Counted from the first letter of the stretch, positions 14,627-23,568 are shown. The stretch: DNA of 64,000 bases from Mycobacterium sp. 4858 (GCF_900240975.1 NZ_LT968776.1:372001-436000); one strand, 5' to 3'. Program-made: numbers and translations. Notes: generated by a model not told the origin, from the letters alone.

Positions 14627-15718
14627 CTAGCTCGGCGGCAGGTCCACCAATTCGGCCAGCCGGGCGCGGTGACGGTAGGCGGTGCCGAAGATGAGCTGGT
14701 CGCTCTTGGCGCGCTTGAGGTAGAGGTGCGCGGGATACTCCCACGTCATGCCGATGCCGCCGTGTAACTGGACGCACTCCTCGGCCGCGTGCACGGCGAC
14801 GCCGCTGCAATAGGCCTGGGCGAGGGCCGTGGCGACGGCGGCGTCATCGTCGTGGCGGGCGCACGTGTCGGCGGCATAGCGGGCCGCCGCCGTCGCGGCG
14901 CCGACCTCGAACCACAGGTCGGCCAGCCGATGCTTGACCGCCTGGTAGGAACCGATCGCGCGGCCGAACTGCTTGCGCTGCTTGACGTAAGCCAGGGTGG
15001 TGTCGAAACACCACTGGGCCACCCCGAGTTGCTCCGACGCCAGCAGCGCCGCCCCGGTGCGCAGCGCCTCGGCGACCGGTCCGTCCGCCGGCCCGACGCG
15101 CGACGAGTCCACCGCCGAAAAGCTCACGTCGGCAAGGGGTCTCGTCATATCCAATGCGAGGAGTGGGGACACCTGCACACCGGCCGCCGCGCGCGGGACG
15201 GTATGTAGCTCCAGCCCGTCCGGGCCCGCGACCGGCACCACCAGCACGTCGGCCTCGGCGGCCCCGGCGACGCTGGTGACCGAGCCGGTCAGCCCGTCGG
15301 CGGCGCCGGTCACCGCCGTCACCGGATCGCCGGGTGCTGCCGACAGCGGCACCACCAACGCGGCGGTCAGTTCGCCTTGTGCCAGGGCGGACACGGTCTC
15401 GGTGTCGCCGGCGCGCAACAGCGCGACGGTGGCCAGCACGGCGCTGGACAAGAACGGCACGGGCGCGACGGCCCGCCCGATCTCCTCCATGACGACCGCC
15501 GCCTCGCGCGCACCCGCGCCCGCTCCGCCGAGCGACTCCGGGACCAGTAGGCCGGCCACTCCCAGCTCGCCGGCAAGCGTCCGCCAAACACCCGAAAAGT
15601 CTTGCGGCTCAGGGTCGTAGGTGTGGGTCACCGATTCGGGTGGGCAGCGGTCGGCGAACAGCTGCCGGACGCTGTCCCGCAGCGCCTCCTCGGTGTCGGA
15701 GTACAGCAGGTCACTCAC
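14627..15718 (-). CDS. Acyl-CoA dehydrogenase, small/partner subunit type
   Basis: A 363-residue FadE protein. The N-terminal helical domain, middle barrel and C-terminal helices are recognisable (QRKQFGRAIGSYQAVKHRLADL and ECVQLHGGIGMTWEYPAHLYLKRA). Its GTG start overlaps the stop of the neighbouring acyl-CoA dehydrogenase (GTGA). Adjacent FadE pairs in mycobacteria often form alpha2beta2 enzymes that dehydrogenate steroid side-chain or other bulky CoA thioesters; that is known for ChsE-type pairs and is inferred here. No specific fadE number is assigned. Confidence 0.88.
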   Translation of the reverse strand: MSDLLYSDTEEALRDSVRQLFADRCPPESVTHTYDPEPQDFSGVWRTLAGELGVAGLLVPESLGGAGAGAREAAVVMEEIGRAVAPVPFLSSAVLATVALLRAGDTETVSALAQGELTAALVVPLSAAPGDPVTAVTGAADGLTGSVTSVAGAAEADVLVVPVAGPDGLELHTVPRAAAGVQVSPLLALDMTRPLADVSFSAVDSSRVGPADGPVAEALRTGAALLASEQLGVAQWCFDTTLAYVKQRKQFGRAIGSYQAVKHRLADLWFEVGAATAAARYAADTCARHDDDAAVATALAQAYCSGVAVHAAEECVQLHGGIGMTWEYPAHLYLKRAKSDQLIFGTAYRHRARLAELVDLPPS

Positions 15719-16917
15719 CGGTTCAGGTCCTTCCACGCGACGTCTTTGTCGACGCGATGTTCACCCGGCAGGCCGAGGATGCGCTCGGAAATGGTGTTGC
15801 GCAGCACCTCCGAGGTGCCGCCCTCGATCGAGTTGCCGCGGGCGCGCAGGTAGCGGTACCCGGGCTCGCGTCCGATCAGGTCGACGACCTCGGTCCTGCG
15901 CATGGTCCAGTCGTCGTACTGCAGGCCGGACTCGGCGTGCAGCTCGATGTCGAAGCCCGAAATGGCTTGCGCGAGGCGGGCGAAGGCCACCTTCATGCCC
16001 GCGCCCTCCGGTCCCGGTTGGCCGGCCTGGGCCTGCTGCCGCAGCCGCTCACCGGCCAGCCGGAGGACCTCGGCGTCGACCCACAGGCGCATCAGCTCGT
16101 CGTGCATTCCGGGGTTGCGCAGCCCGGGCTGGTCCCGCCACGCCTTGGTGACCTTCCCGATCATCCCACCCTCGCGCGGCGTCCCGGCGCGGGTGCCGAT
16201 GGCGACGCGCTCGTTGTTCAGCGTCGTGGTCGCGACCCGCCAGCCGCCGCCGACCGGGCCGAGCCGGTTGGCGTCGGGCACGCGGGCGTCGGTGAGGAAC
16301 ACCTCGTTGAACTCCGCCTCGCCGGTGATCTGGCGCAGGGGTCGCACCTCGACGCCGGGCTGCGTCATGTCGCACAGGAAATACGTCAGGCCCGCGTGTT
16401 TGGGCACGGTGGGGTCGGTGCGGGCGACCAGGATGGCCATCTGCGCGTGCTGGGCCATCGAGGTCCACACCTTCTGCCCGTTGACAATCCAGTTAGAAGG
16501 GTTATCCGCGTCGCGCACCGCGCGGGTGGCCAGCCCGGCCAGGTCCGAGCCCGCGCCGGGTTCGCTGAACAGCTGGCAGTAGACCTGCTCGCCGGTGAAC
16601 AAGGGGCGCAGGAACTTTCGTTTCTGTTCGTCTGTGCCGAATGCGGCGATGGTGGGGGCCGCCATGCCCATGCCGATGAAGTTCTTGGGTGTGCCGCCCA
16701 CCGGCGCGCCCGGGGCGGCCAGCTGGGCGTCGACGATTTCCTGGGCCTTGCGCGGCAGGTCGAGCCCGCCGAAACCGTGCGGCAGGTGTACCCAGGCCAG
16801 GCCCGCGTCGTACTGCGCGCCGAGGAATTCTCGCGGTTCGGTGCTGGCCGGGTCGTGTTCGTCCAGCAGCGCCTGCACCCGCGCCTTGAGGTCGACCGCC
16901 AGGTCTTCGGAGGTCAT
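15715..16917 (-). CDS. Acyl-CoA dehydrogenase
   Basis: A 400-residue FadE protein with the conserved QLFSEPGAGSDLAGLATRA flavin/substrate segment near residue 115, WIVNGQKVWTS, and ARGNSIEGGTSEVLRNTISERILGLP at the C-terminus. It starts two bases after the SDR stop and overlaps the second acyl-CoA dehydrogenase, so the three form one operon (SDR, FadE, FadE). The probable job is oxidation of a CoA-bound lipid or sterol-like chain, with the SDR handling a hydroxyl or keto group. Confidence 0.92.
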   Translation of the reverse strand: MTSEDLAVDLKARVQALLDEHDPASTEPREFLGAQYDAGLAWVHLPHGFGGLDLPRKAQEIVDAQLAAPGAPVGGTPKNFIGMGMAAPTIAAFGTDEQKRKFLRPLFTGEQVYCQLFSEPGAGSDLAGLATRAVRDADNPSNWIVNGQKVWTSMAQHAQMAILVARTDPTVPKHAGLTYFLCDMTQPGVEVRPLRQITGEAEFNEVFLTDARVPDANRLGPVGGGWRVATTTLNNERVAIGTRAGTPREGGMIGKVTKAWRDQPGLRNPGMHDELMRLWVDAEVLRLAGERLRQQAQAGQPGPEGAGMKVAFARLAQAISGFDIELHAESGLQYDDWTMRRTEVVDLIGREPGYRYLRARGNSIEGGTSEVLRNTISERILGLPGEHRVDKDVAWKDLNR

Positions 16918-16919
16918 CG

Positions 16920-17696
16920 CTAGCCCTGCGGCCGGACCTGGAAGCCCTGCGCGGCACCGAGCAGGAGGCCGCCGTCGATGACCATGGTTTCGCCGGTGAT
17001 CCAGCTCGCGGCGTCGGAAACGAGGAAGGCCACGGCGCCGGCCACATCGGCCGGCTCACCGATGCGCCCGAGCGCGATCGAGGAGGCGAGCGGGTCCTCG
17101 TGGTCCTTCCACAGCGCCTCGGCGAGCCGGGTGCGCACCACCCCGGGGGCGATGGCGTTGACACGGATGCGCGGGGAGAGTTCCAGCGCCAGCTGCTTGG
17201 TGACGTGGATCAGGGCGGCCTTGGTGGCGTTGTACATGCCCATGGCCGGCGATTGGTGCAGGCCGCCGATGGAGGCGGTGTTGACGATCGCCCCGCCGTG
17301 CTCGCCCATCCACGACTTGACGACCAGCGAGGTCCACAGCAGCGGCGCCCAGAGGTTGACGTCGAAGATCTTGGTGAAGCGGGCGTGGTCCTGGTCGATG
17401 AGCGGACCGTAGGCCGGGTTGGTGCCCGCGTTGTTGACGAGGATGTCCACGCCGCCGAAACGTTCGAGCGTGAGGTCCACGCAGCGGCGGGCGGCGTCCT
17501 CGTCGACCGCGTGGGCGCCGACGCCGAGGGCGTTGCCGTCCACCTGCGCGGCGGCCTCGTCGGCGGCCTCCTGCTTGCGGGCGGTGAGCACCACGTTCGC
17601 CCCCGCGGCCGCGAGCTGCTGGGCGATGGCCAGCCCGATCCCGCGCGAGGCGCCGGTGACGATCGCCGTTCGGCCGGTCAGATCCAGTGAGGTCAT
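16920..17696 (-). CDS. SDR family oxidoreductase (FabG5-like)
   Basis: A 258-residue short-chain dehydrogenase: GASRGIGLAIA near residue 15, NNAGTNP near 92, the catalytic Ser and YNATKAA near 160, and a C-terminal VIDGGLLLG. It is the first gene of the leftward operon with the two acyl-CoA dehydrogenases and resembles Rv2766c (fabG5) in neighbourhood and sequence style. Its promoter region holds a perfect 9-bp inverted repeat 26 bases before the ATG, a good place for a repressor. Confidence 0.9.
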   Translation of the reverse strand: MTSLDLTGRTAIVTGASRGIGLAIAQQLAAAGANVVLTARKQEAADEAAAQVDGNALGVGAHAVDEDAARRCVDLTLERFGGVDILVNNAGTNPAYGPLIDQDHARFTKIFDVNLWAPLLWTSLVVKSWMGEHGGAIVNTASIGGLHQSPAMGMYNATKAALIHVTKQLALELSPRIRVNAIAPGVVRTRLAEALWKDHEDPLASSIALGRIGEPADVAGAVAFLVSDAASWITGETMVIDGGLLLGAAQGFQVRPQG

Positions 17697-17721
17697 CGTG
17701 GTGCGCCTTCCGTTGCGCGAA

Positions 17722-17743
17722 AGCGAACGGTTTCCCGTTCGCT
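17722..17743. promoter_or_regulatory. Perfect palindrome, probable operator
   Basis: AGCGAACGG, four bases (TTTC), then CCGTTCGCT: nine-base arms without mismatch. It lies in the 90-base spacer between the divergent SDR/acyl-CoA dehydrogenase operon and the small exported protein gene, where a TetR-family regulator of lipid genes would bind. No regulator gene is adjacent, so the binding protein is unknown. It is not followed by a T-run, which argues against a terminator. Confidence 0.7.
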
Positions 17744-17786
17744 ACATGGATGTTTTACACGTGTGGGTCCGTGGTATGCGACCCGC

Positions 17787-18134
17787 ATGTTCTCGAAATT
17801 AACCCTCGCGAAAAGACTGGTAGTGGGCGGGGCTGCGGCCGCGGCAATCGCGGTCGCGCCGATCGCCATGACCGACTCCCACGCCTCGGCGCCTGCGCCG
17901 TCCGCGGCGCCCACGCACGTGGTGTTCAAGGACGACCCGGGCGGTGGTGGCTGTGACGCCAACGGCAACTGCGGTTCCGGCGGCCAGTTCAGCGGCCCCG
18001 GCGGCGGTCCCGGCGGCCAGGGCTGCGTCCCGGGCGTGGGCTGCGGCTCCGGCGGCCAGAACGCGGGACCCGGCGGGATCCCCGGCGGTCAGGGCTGCCT
18101 GCCCGGCGTCGGGTGCGGTTCCGGCCACGCCTGA
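17787..18134 (+). CDS. Small exported Gly/Cys repeat protein
   Basis: 115 residues: a basic start (MFSKLTLAKR), a hydrophobic stretch ending in a cleavable-looking site after SHASA near residue 33, then a Gly-rich mature part of about 80 residues. The mature part has repeats of roughly 24 residues with the pattern GC-x4-GCGSGGQ-x3-GPGG-x-PGGQ. The cores GCVPGVGCGSGG and GCLPGVGCGSGH are the clearest, and GCDANGNCGSGG is the first. The cysteine pairs are regularly spaced, suggesting disulfides or metal binding outside the cell. I do not recognise a named family. It is convergent with the carboxylase gene. Confidence 0.8.
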   Translation: MFSKLTLAKRLVVGGAAAAAIAVAPIAMTDSHASAPAPSAAPTHVVFKDDPGGGGCDANGNCGSGGQFSGPGGGPGGQGCVPGVGCGSGGQNAGPGGIPGGQGCLPGVGCGSGHA

Positions 18135-18147
18135 TCCGTTCGACTGA

Positions 18148-21100
18148 TCAATCCGATCCGCGCGGCTCCCGGAGCCTGGCGATCCAGGCCCGGGAGTCCG
18201 CGGGGTCGATGACGTCGTCAAGTTCGAAAGTGGTGGCCGCCCGGAGCGCCTTGCCGTGCTCGTAGGCCGCCGCCACCAGCTTGTCGAACAGCTCCTGGCG
18301 CTGCACCGGGTCCGCCTCGGCCGCCAGCTCCTTGCTGAAGCCGAGGCGCACGGCGCCCTCGAGTCCCATCCCGCCGATCTCCCCCGTGGGCCAGGCGACG
18401 GTGAACTGCGGGGCGCGGAACGAACCGCCGGCCATGGCCATGGCGCCGAGCCCATATCCCTTGCGCAGGATGATCATGCCGACCGGCACGGTCAGCCGCG
18501 CTCCCAGTACGAACATTCGCCCGAACCGCCGGACCGCGGCCTGGGTCTCCGCGTCGGGACCGACCATGAAGCCCGGGGTGTCGCACAGCGAAATGACCGG
18601 CAGCCGGAACGATTCGCAGAGGGCCAGGAAGTCGCCGGCCTTGTCGGCCGCCTCGGCATCGATGGCGCCGCCGAGGTGGTGCGTGCTGTTGGCGATCAGC
18701 CCGTAGGGCGCCCCTTCGACGCGGACGAGCGCGGTGACGATCCCGACGCCGTAGTCGGGCCGCAGCTCCAACGCGGAGCCGGCGTCGACGATCGCCTCGA
18801 TCGCCCGGTGGACGTCGTAGGCGCGTAACCGATTCTGCGGCAACACATGACGGGCCAGGCGTGGGTCCGGTGCCGCCCAGTCATCCAGTGCGCCCTGGAA
18901 ATAGGACAGATACTGCTTGGCCAGCGAGACCGCGTGCGCCTCGTCGCGGGCGACCAGGCTGACCACGCCGTTGCGCCGCTGCACGCCGATCGGCCCGATC
19001 GCCTCGGGCGGGTAGACCCCGAGCCCGCCGCCCTCGATCATGGCCGGGCCGCCCATCCCGATGTTGGCGTCCGGCGTCGCGATGATGACGTCGCACACCC
19101 CGGCCAGCGCCGCGTTGCCGGCGAAGCACCGGCCCGACACGATGGATATCAGCGGGACCCGGCCGCTCAGCGCCGCGAGCATCCGGAAGGTCGGCACGTC
19201 CAGCCCCGCGGCGCCGCCGACGTCGGTGTCGCCCGGCCGCCCGCCGCCGCCCTCGGCAAACAGCACCACCGGCAACCCTTTTCGGGCGGCCAGGTCGAAC
19301 GCTCGGTCGGTCTTCGCGTGGTTGCGCATGCCCTGCGTGCCGGCCAGCACGGTGTAGTCGTAGGACACCACGACGGCCTCGGCGGCCGCTCGCCCGAAAC
19401 GGTCCGCGCCGATGGTGGCAAGGCCGGCGACCAGGCCGTCGGCCGGCGTGTTGGCGATCAGGTCCTCCTCCGAGCGCCGGCTGCGCTGCGCCGCGATCGC
19501 CAGCGCGCCGTATTCGACGAAGCTGCCGGGGTCGATCAGATCGGCGATGTTCTCCCGGGCGGTGCGACGGCCTTGCTTGTGCCGCTTGGCCACCGCCGCC
19601 TCGCGCCCCTCGTCCCGGGTGAGCAGATGCCTCCCGCGCACCTCGTCGAGGTCGGCGCGCGGCCGGTCGAGATCCGTTGTGGCCGTTGACGAATCGCCGC
19701 CGGAAGCGGCGCCGGTGCGGGTGAAGACCAGTAACGGGTCGCCGGTTCCGACGACCTGCCCGGGGGTCACCAGGTTGCGCATGGTCCGCAGCGCATCCGG
19801 GGCGACGAGCACGTGCTGCATCTTCATCGCCTCGAGGACGACGAGCTGGCTGCCCGCGCCGTATTCGGCGTCCTCGGGCGCCACCTCGACGACGGTGCCG
19901 GCCAGCTGCGCCCGCAGCACGTCCTCGCCGGGGTAGAGCTCGACCGGCGCGGCGCGGACGTCGTGCTGGTGCCACGACGCCGCCGCCAGCTCGGGTAGCT
20001 TCTGGTCGACGAAAACAGTGCTCACGCAGCCGGATTCCACGGCAGGGTCACTCAGCAACTCGCGCAGGAAGTCGATGTTGGTGCGGACGCCCTCGATGGC
20101 GAACTCAGCCAGGGCGGTCCGGGTCTTGCGCAACGCGGCCCCGGGTGACGCCCCGCGCACGTGGGTCACCACCTTCGCCAGCAGCGAGTCGTAATGCGGG
20201 TTGACGACCAGTCCCACCCGGCCGTAGGTGTCGACCCGGATCCCCGGCCCGCTCGGTGGAGAGAAGGCGGTGAGCGTGCCGGCGGAGGGGACAACCGAGA
20301 GGTCGGCGGCGAAGGTCTCCGCGTTGACCCGCGCCTGGATCGCCAAGCCGCGGTGCGCTGCGGGCTCGCCGATGACTTCGGTTCCGTCGGAGGCGATTCC
20401 GGCCGGCAGCCCGAGCTGGTAGAAGGAGGCGCCCCCGGCGATGTCCAGCTGGACAGCCACCAGGTCGATCCCGGTCGTCTCCTCGGTGACCGTGTGCTCC
20501 ACCTGGATTCTCGGGTTGACCTCCAGGAATACGAAGTCCTCGCCGGTGACCAGGAATTCGACCGTGGCCAGCCCGCGCAGCGCGACTCGCGCGCACATCA
20601 GGGCCGCGGCCTGGTGCAGGGCGCGGCGCAAGCGATCCGAAATCCCTTGGGCGGGCGCCATTTCGACGAGTTTCTGATAGCGCCGCTGGATGCTGCAGTC
20701 GCGGTCGCCGAGTGCGAGCGCGCGGGTCTGGTGCCCCGCCGGGGCGGCGATCACCTGGACCTCGATGTGCCGGGCATCGTCGAGCAGCGCCTCGGCGAAC
20801 AGCGCCGGGTCGCCGAAGCCGAGTCGCGCCTCCGCGGCGCACTGGCGGTAGGCGTCGCCGATCTGATCGGCGCTGCACACCGTGCGCATCCCGCGTCCAC
20901 CGCCGCCGGCGAGGGCCTTGATCATGATGGCGCCGCCCTGGGCGGCGAAGAACGCCTCGACGTCCGCCACGCTGCTCGGCCCGTCGGTGGCGGGCAACAC
21001 CGGCACCCCGGCGGCCACGGCGGCGGCGCGGGCGGCGGCCTTGTTGCCGACCAGCTCGAGTGCGTCGGCGTCCGGCCCCACAAACGCGTACCCTGCGCCG

Positions 21101-21384
21101 ACGCAGGCGCGGGCGAATTCGGCGTTCTCACTGAGGAATCCGTAGCCCGGGTGGACCAGCTGTGCGCCCGAGCTCTTGGCCGCGGCCAGCAGTGCGGGCT
21201 GGTCCAGGTAGGCTCGCGGTCCGGCGCCGGGCAGGCCGATCGCCTCGTCGGCGGCGTGCACGTGCGGGCTCTCGGCATCGTCCTCGGCGTAGACCGCGGC
21301 CGTCCGCATGCCCAATTCGGTTGCGGTGCGGACGATTCGGAGCGCAATCTCGCCGCGGTTGGCGACCAACACGGTCGCACTCAC
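18148..21384 (-). CDS. Single-chain long-chain acyl-CoA carboxylase (BC-BCCP-CT fusion)
   Basis: A 1078-residue biotin enzyme holding all three parts in one chain. Biotin carboxylase is at about residues 1-450 (VLVANRGEIALRI, GGGGRGMR, EVNPRIQVEHTVTE). The biotin carrier has EAMKMQ with the biotinyl lysine near residue 521. The carboxyltransferase is about 590-1078. It carboxylates acyl-CoAs. A protein of this design from M. avium subsp. paratuberculosis was described as a hexameric long-chain acyl-CoA carboxylase, and this looks like the same type. The GTG start overlaps the stop of the acyl-CoA ligase (GTGA), implying that the ligase feeds it. Confidence 0.93.
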   Translation of the reverse strand: MSATVLVANRGEIALRIVRTATELGMRTAAVYAEDDAESPHVHAADEAIGLPGAGPRAYLDQPALLAAAKSSGAQLVHPGYGFLSENAEFARACVGAGYAFVGPDADALELVGNKAAARAAAVAAGVPVLPATDGPSSVADVEAFFAAQGGAIMIKALAGGGGRGMRTVCSADQIGDAYRQCAAEARLGFGDPALFAEALLDDARHIEVQVIAAPAGHQTRALALGDRDCSIQRRYQKLVEMAPAQGISDRLRRALHQAAALMCARVALRGLATVEFLVTGEDFVFLEVNPRIQVEHTVTEETTGIDLVAVQLDIAGGASFYQLGLPAGIASDGTEVIGEPAAHRGLAIQARVNAETFAADLSVVPSAGTLTAFSPPSGPGIRVDTYGRVGLVVNPHYDSLLAKVVTHVRGASPGAALRKTRTALAEFAIEGVRTNIDFLRELLSDPAVESGCVSTVFVDQKLPELAAASWHQHDVRAAPVELYPGEDVLRAQLAGTVVEVAPEDAEYGAGSQLVVLEAMKMQHVLVAPDALRTMRNLVTPGQVVGTGDPLLVFTRTGAASGGDSSTATTDLDRPRADLDEVRGRHLLTRDEGREAAVAKRHKQGRRTARENIADLIDPGSFVEYGALAIAAQRSRRSEEDLIANTPADGLVAGLATIGADRFGRAAAEAVVVSYDYTVLAGTQGMRNHAKTDRAFDLAARKGLPVVLFAEGGGGRPGDTDVGGAAGLDVPTFRMLAALSGRVPLISIVSGRCFAGNAALAGVCDVIIATPDANIGMGGPAMIEGGGLGVYPPEAIGPIGVQRRNGVVSLVARDEAHAVSLAKQYLSYFQGALDDWAAPDPRLARHVLPQNRLRAYDVHRAIEAIVDAGSALELRPDYGVGIVTALVRVEGAPYGLIANSTHHLGGAIDAEAADKAGDFLALCESFRLPVISLCDTPGFMVGPDAETQAAVRRFGRMFVLGARLTVPVGMIILRKGYGLGAMAMAGGSFRAPQFTVAWPTGEIGGMGLEGAVRLGFSKELAAEADPVQRQELFDKLVAAAYEHGKALRAATTFELDDVIDPADSRAWIARLREPRGSD

Positions 21385-22925
21385 CGCACCTGCTCCCCCC
21401 ACCGCACCTGCTCACGGAGTTTGCCTTTGAGCAGCTTGCCGCCGGCGTTGCGTGGCAGCGCGTGAGCGACCACAGCGACGTACTGCGGCACCTTGAAGTC
21501 GGCGAGCTGCGAGCGACAGTGGTCGAGCACCGCCGGTACGTCGATCTCGTCCGCGCCGCCGAAGAGCACCGCCCCCACCTTCTCGCCCATGACGTCGTCG
21601 GGAACCCCGAGCACGCACGCGTCGGCGACGTGGGGCGCCGCCAGGAGCACGGCTTCGACCTCGACGCTGGAGACGTTCTCACCGCCGCGGTTGATGATGT
21701 CCTTGAGCCGGTCGACGATGTGTATCCGACCGGCGTCGTCGACCCGCACCACGTCGCCGGTGTGCAGCCAGCCGTCCACGATGGTGGCCGCGGTGGCCTC
21801 CGGCCGGTCCCAGTAGCCGGCGGTCACGTTGGCGCCGCGCACCACCAGCTCGCCGACTCCCGGCTCGTCGCCGCCGAACGGAACCAGGCCCAGGTCGACG
21901 GACGGGACCGCGTACCCGACCGAGTCGGCGTGCTCGACCGCGTCGCGGCTCGGCAGCACGGTCATCAGCGATGCCGTCTCGGTCATGCCGTAGCCGTTGA
22001 ACACCGTGGCCCGGGGGAAGGCGTTCTTCACCGCCCGCGCCAACGCCGGGGCGATCGGGGCGCCGCCGTACCCGACCCAGCGGACCCCGGAGACGTCGAC
22101 GTCGGCGAAGCTGTTGTGCCGCAACATCAATGCGTAGATCGCCGGGACGGTGACCATGACCGAAATGCGCTCGGCGCTCAGCGTGGCGATCAGCCCGTCC
22201 AGGTCGAGGGCGGGCATGATCACCGACGCCCCACCCAGGCGGGTGGCCGCCAACAGTTGCGAGTTGCACCCGGTCACGTGGAAGAGTGGCACGGAGATCA
22301 GCGTGCGCATCGCTTCGCCGAGATCGCGAGGCTGGTCGAGGCAGCGAATCGCGTTCTCGGTGTTGGTCAGGAAGGCCTCGTGGGTGGTCGGCACCCCCTT
22401 GGGGTGGCCGGTGGTCCCCGAGGTATAGAACAGCGCGGCCACGTCGGCGGGACCGACTTGCTCGGTCACGTACGGCCGCCCTTCGGGCAGGGGTGCGTCG
22501 GCCGCCAGGTCCAGCGTCGCCCCCGAGTCGGAGAGGACGAAGTCGACTTCAGGTTGCGCCGAGCGCGTATTGACCGCCACCGCGACGCCGCCGGCCATCA
22601 CCGTGCCCCAGAACGCCAGCACCCAGTCGATGCCCGCGGGGTGCCGCACCGCGACGCGGTCGCCGGGCCGCAGTCCGGCCGCGCGCAACCCACCGGCCAC
22701 CCGCGCCGCGGAGTCCCACAACTGGCGGTAGGTCAGTCGCCCGGCGCCGAGTTCGACCACCGCCTCGCTGTCCGGGCGCCGCTCGACCTGGTCGACGAGC
22801 ATGTCGAGCAGGGTGGCCGGGAGATCGTCGTAGCGCGGGACGCCGTCGGCACCGCGAGTCACGCCGGTCGTGGGGAACGGGTTGTTGTCCCGGGAAATGT
22901 CGAGGACCGCTCCCCGCTGCGTCAC
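21381..22925 (-). CDS. AMP-forming acyl-CoA ligase (FadD family)
   Basis: A 514-residue adenylate-forming enzyme that activates a carboxylic acid to its CoA thioester. The P-loop-like LFYTSGTTGHPKGV is near residue 168, the YGMTET motif near 302, the hinge region DRLKDIINRGGENVS near 404, and the catalytic lysine lies in the C-terminal LPRNAGGKLLKGKL. It is translationally coupled to the single-chain carboxylase. The pair may therefore activate and then alpha-carboxylate the same acid; that coupling of function is inference. The ATG start has a weak ribosome site. Confidence 0.92.
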   Translation of the reverse strand: MTQRGAVLDISRDNNPFPTTGVTRGADGVPRYDDLPATLLDMLVDQVERRPDSEAVVELGAGRLTYRQLWDSAARVAGGLRAAGLRPGDRVAVRHPAGIDWVLAFWGTVMAGGVAVAVNTRSAQPEVDFVLSDSGATLDLAADAPLPEGRPYVTEQVGPADVAALFYTSGTTGHPKGVPTTHEAFLTNTENAIRCLDQPRDLGEAMRTLISVPLFHVTGCNSQLLAATRLGGASVIMPALDLDGLIATLSAERISVMVTVPAIYALMLRHNSFADVDVSGVRWVGYGGAPIAPALARAVKNAFPRATVFNGYGMTETASLMTVLPSRDAVEHADSVGYAVPSVDLGLVPFGGDEPGVGELVVRGANVTAGYWDRPEATAATIVDGWLHTGDVVRVDDAGRIHIVDRLKDIINRGGENVSSVEVEAVLLAAPHVADACVLGVPDDVMGEKVGAVLFGGADEIDVPAVLDHCRSQLADFKVPQYVAVVAHALPRNAGGKLLKGKLREQVRWGEQVR

Positions 22926-23012
22926 GTCTCGACCTCCGTCACAAAGAACAGTTGCGTCCGCTGTGAGCGTAGTGGGCCGCCCCGTCCCTGAGCTCGAAAC
23001 GGTGCTGCCGGA

Positions 23013-23213
23013 TCAGCGCGGTGATCCCGGCGGCGAACCGGACAGACCGTCCGCGATCCCCCGGTCTATGTCGTGTTGTTGAACCGGGCCGCCTGAAGGC
23101 GTGTCCGGGCAGCTGCAGCCGAGAGTGCCGAAGACGCCGCGGTCGGCATGGACCGGTGTCCCGACACCGCAGCCCAGCGCCAGGACGGCGGTGAGCACTA
23201 TCTCGGCGATCAC
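23013..23213 (-). CDS. Small exported protein with FGTLGCSC motif
   Basis: 66 residues from a GTG at 23213, chosen because GAGGAGGGG precedes it at good distance. The first 23 residues (VIAEIVLTAVLALGCGVGTPVHA) form a signal peptide with an AxA-like cleavage site. The mature part begins DRGVFGTLGCSCPDT and has a hydrophilic tail with QQHDIDRGIADGL. Small secreted mycobacterial proteins with an FGxLxCSC core are familiar to me but have no assigned function. It lies alone between fadD and the response-regulator region. Confidence 0.65.
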   Translation of the reverse strand: MIAEIVLTAVLALGCGVGTPVHADRGVFGTLGCSCPDTPSGGPVQQHDIDRGIADGLSGSPPGSPR

Positions 23214-23274
23214 GTCGCGGCCCCTCCTCACCCGGCGGCTACCCGCCCCATACATAAGCGGACGAGCATGCGCA

Positions 23275-23568
23275 CTAACGGGTTCCACTGACGAGATCGG
23301 GGGTGCGCTCGACGGCCGCCTCGGCCGCCTCTGAGCGCAGCAGCATCCCGTTGAGGGCGAAGAACGTCAGGACCGCCCCGGAGCCGGCCATCATCGGCGG
23401 CAGCACCAGCAAACACAGCTCCGACAAGCCTAATCCGGTCAGACGAACTCCTGCCAGCAAGACGGCGGCGTCGAAGGCGAGGAGTTCGGCGAGGTGGACA
23501 ACGGACCTCACCAGATACCGGCCGCCGACGGCACGGATACTGGCCGAAGATGCGGTGGTCGTCGTCAT
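23275..23568 (-). CDS. Small membrane protein, function unknown
   Basis: 97 residues from an ATG at 23568. There are two hydrophobic stretches, at about residues 20-42 (LVRSVVHLAELLAFDAAVLL) and 50-76 (LCLLVLPPMMAGSGAVLTFF), with an acidic C-terminal tail. The same frame stays open far upstream on this strand, so openness alone is no evidence; the hydrophobic pattern and its divergent position next to a two-component system are the support. The ribosome site is weak. Confidence 0.45.
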   Translation of the reverse strand: MTTTTASSASIRAVGGRYLVRSVVHLAELLAFDAAVLLAGVRLTGLGLSELCLLVLPPMMAGSGAVLTFFALNGMLLRSEAAEAAVERTPDLVSGTR

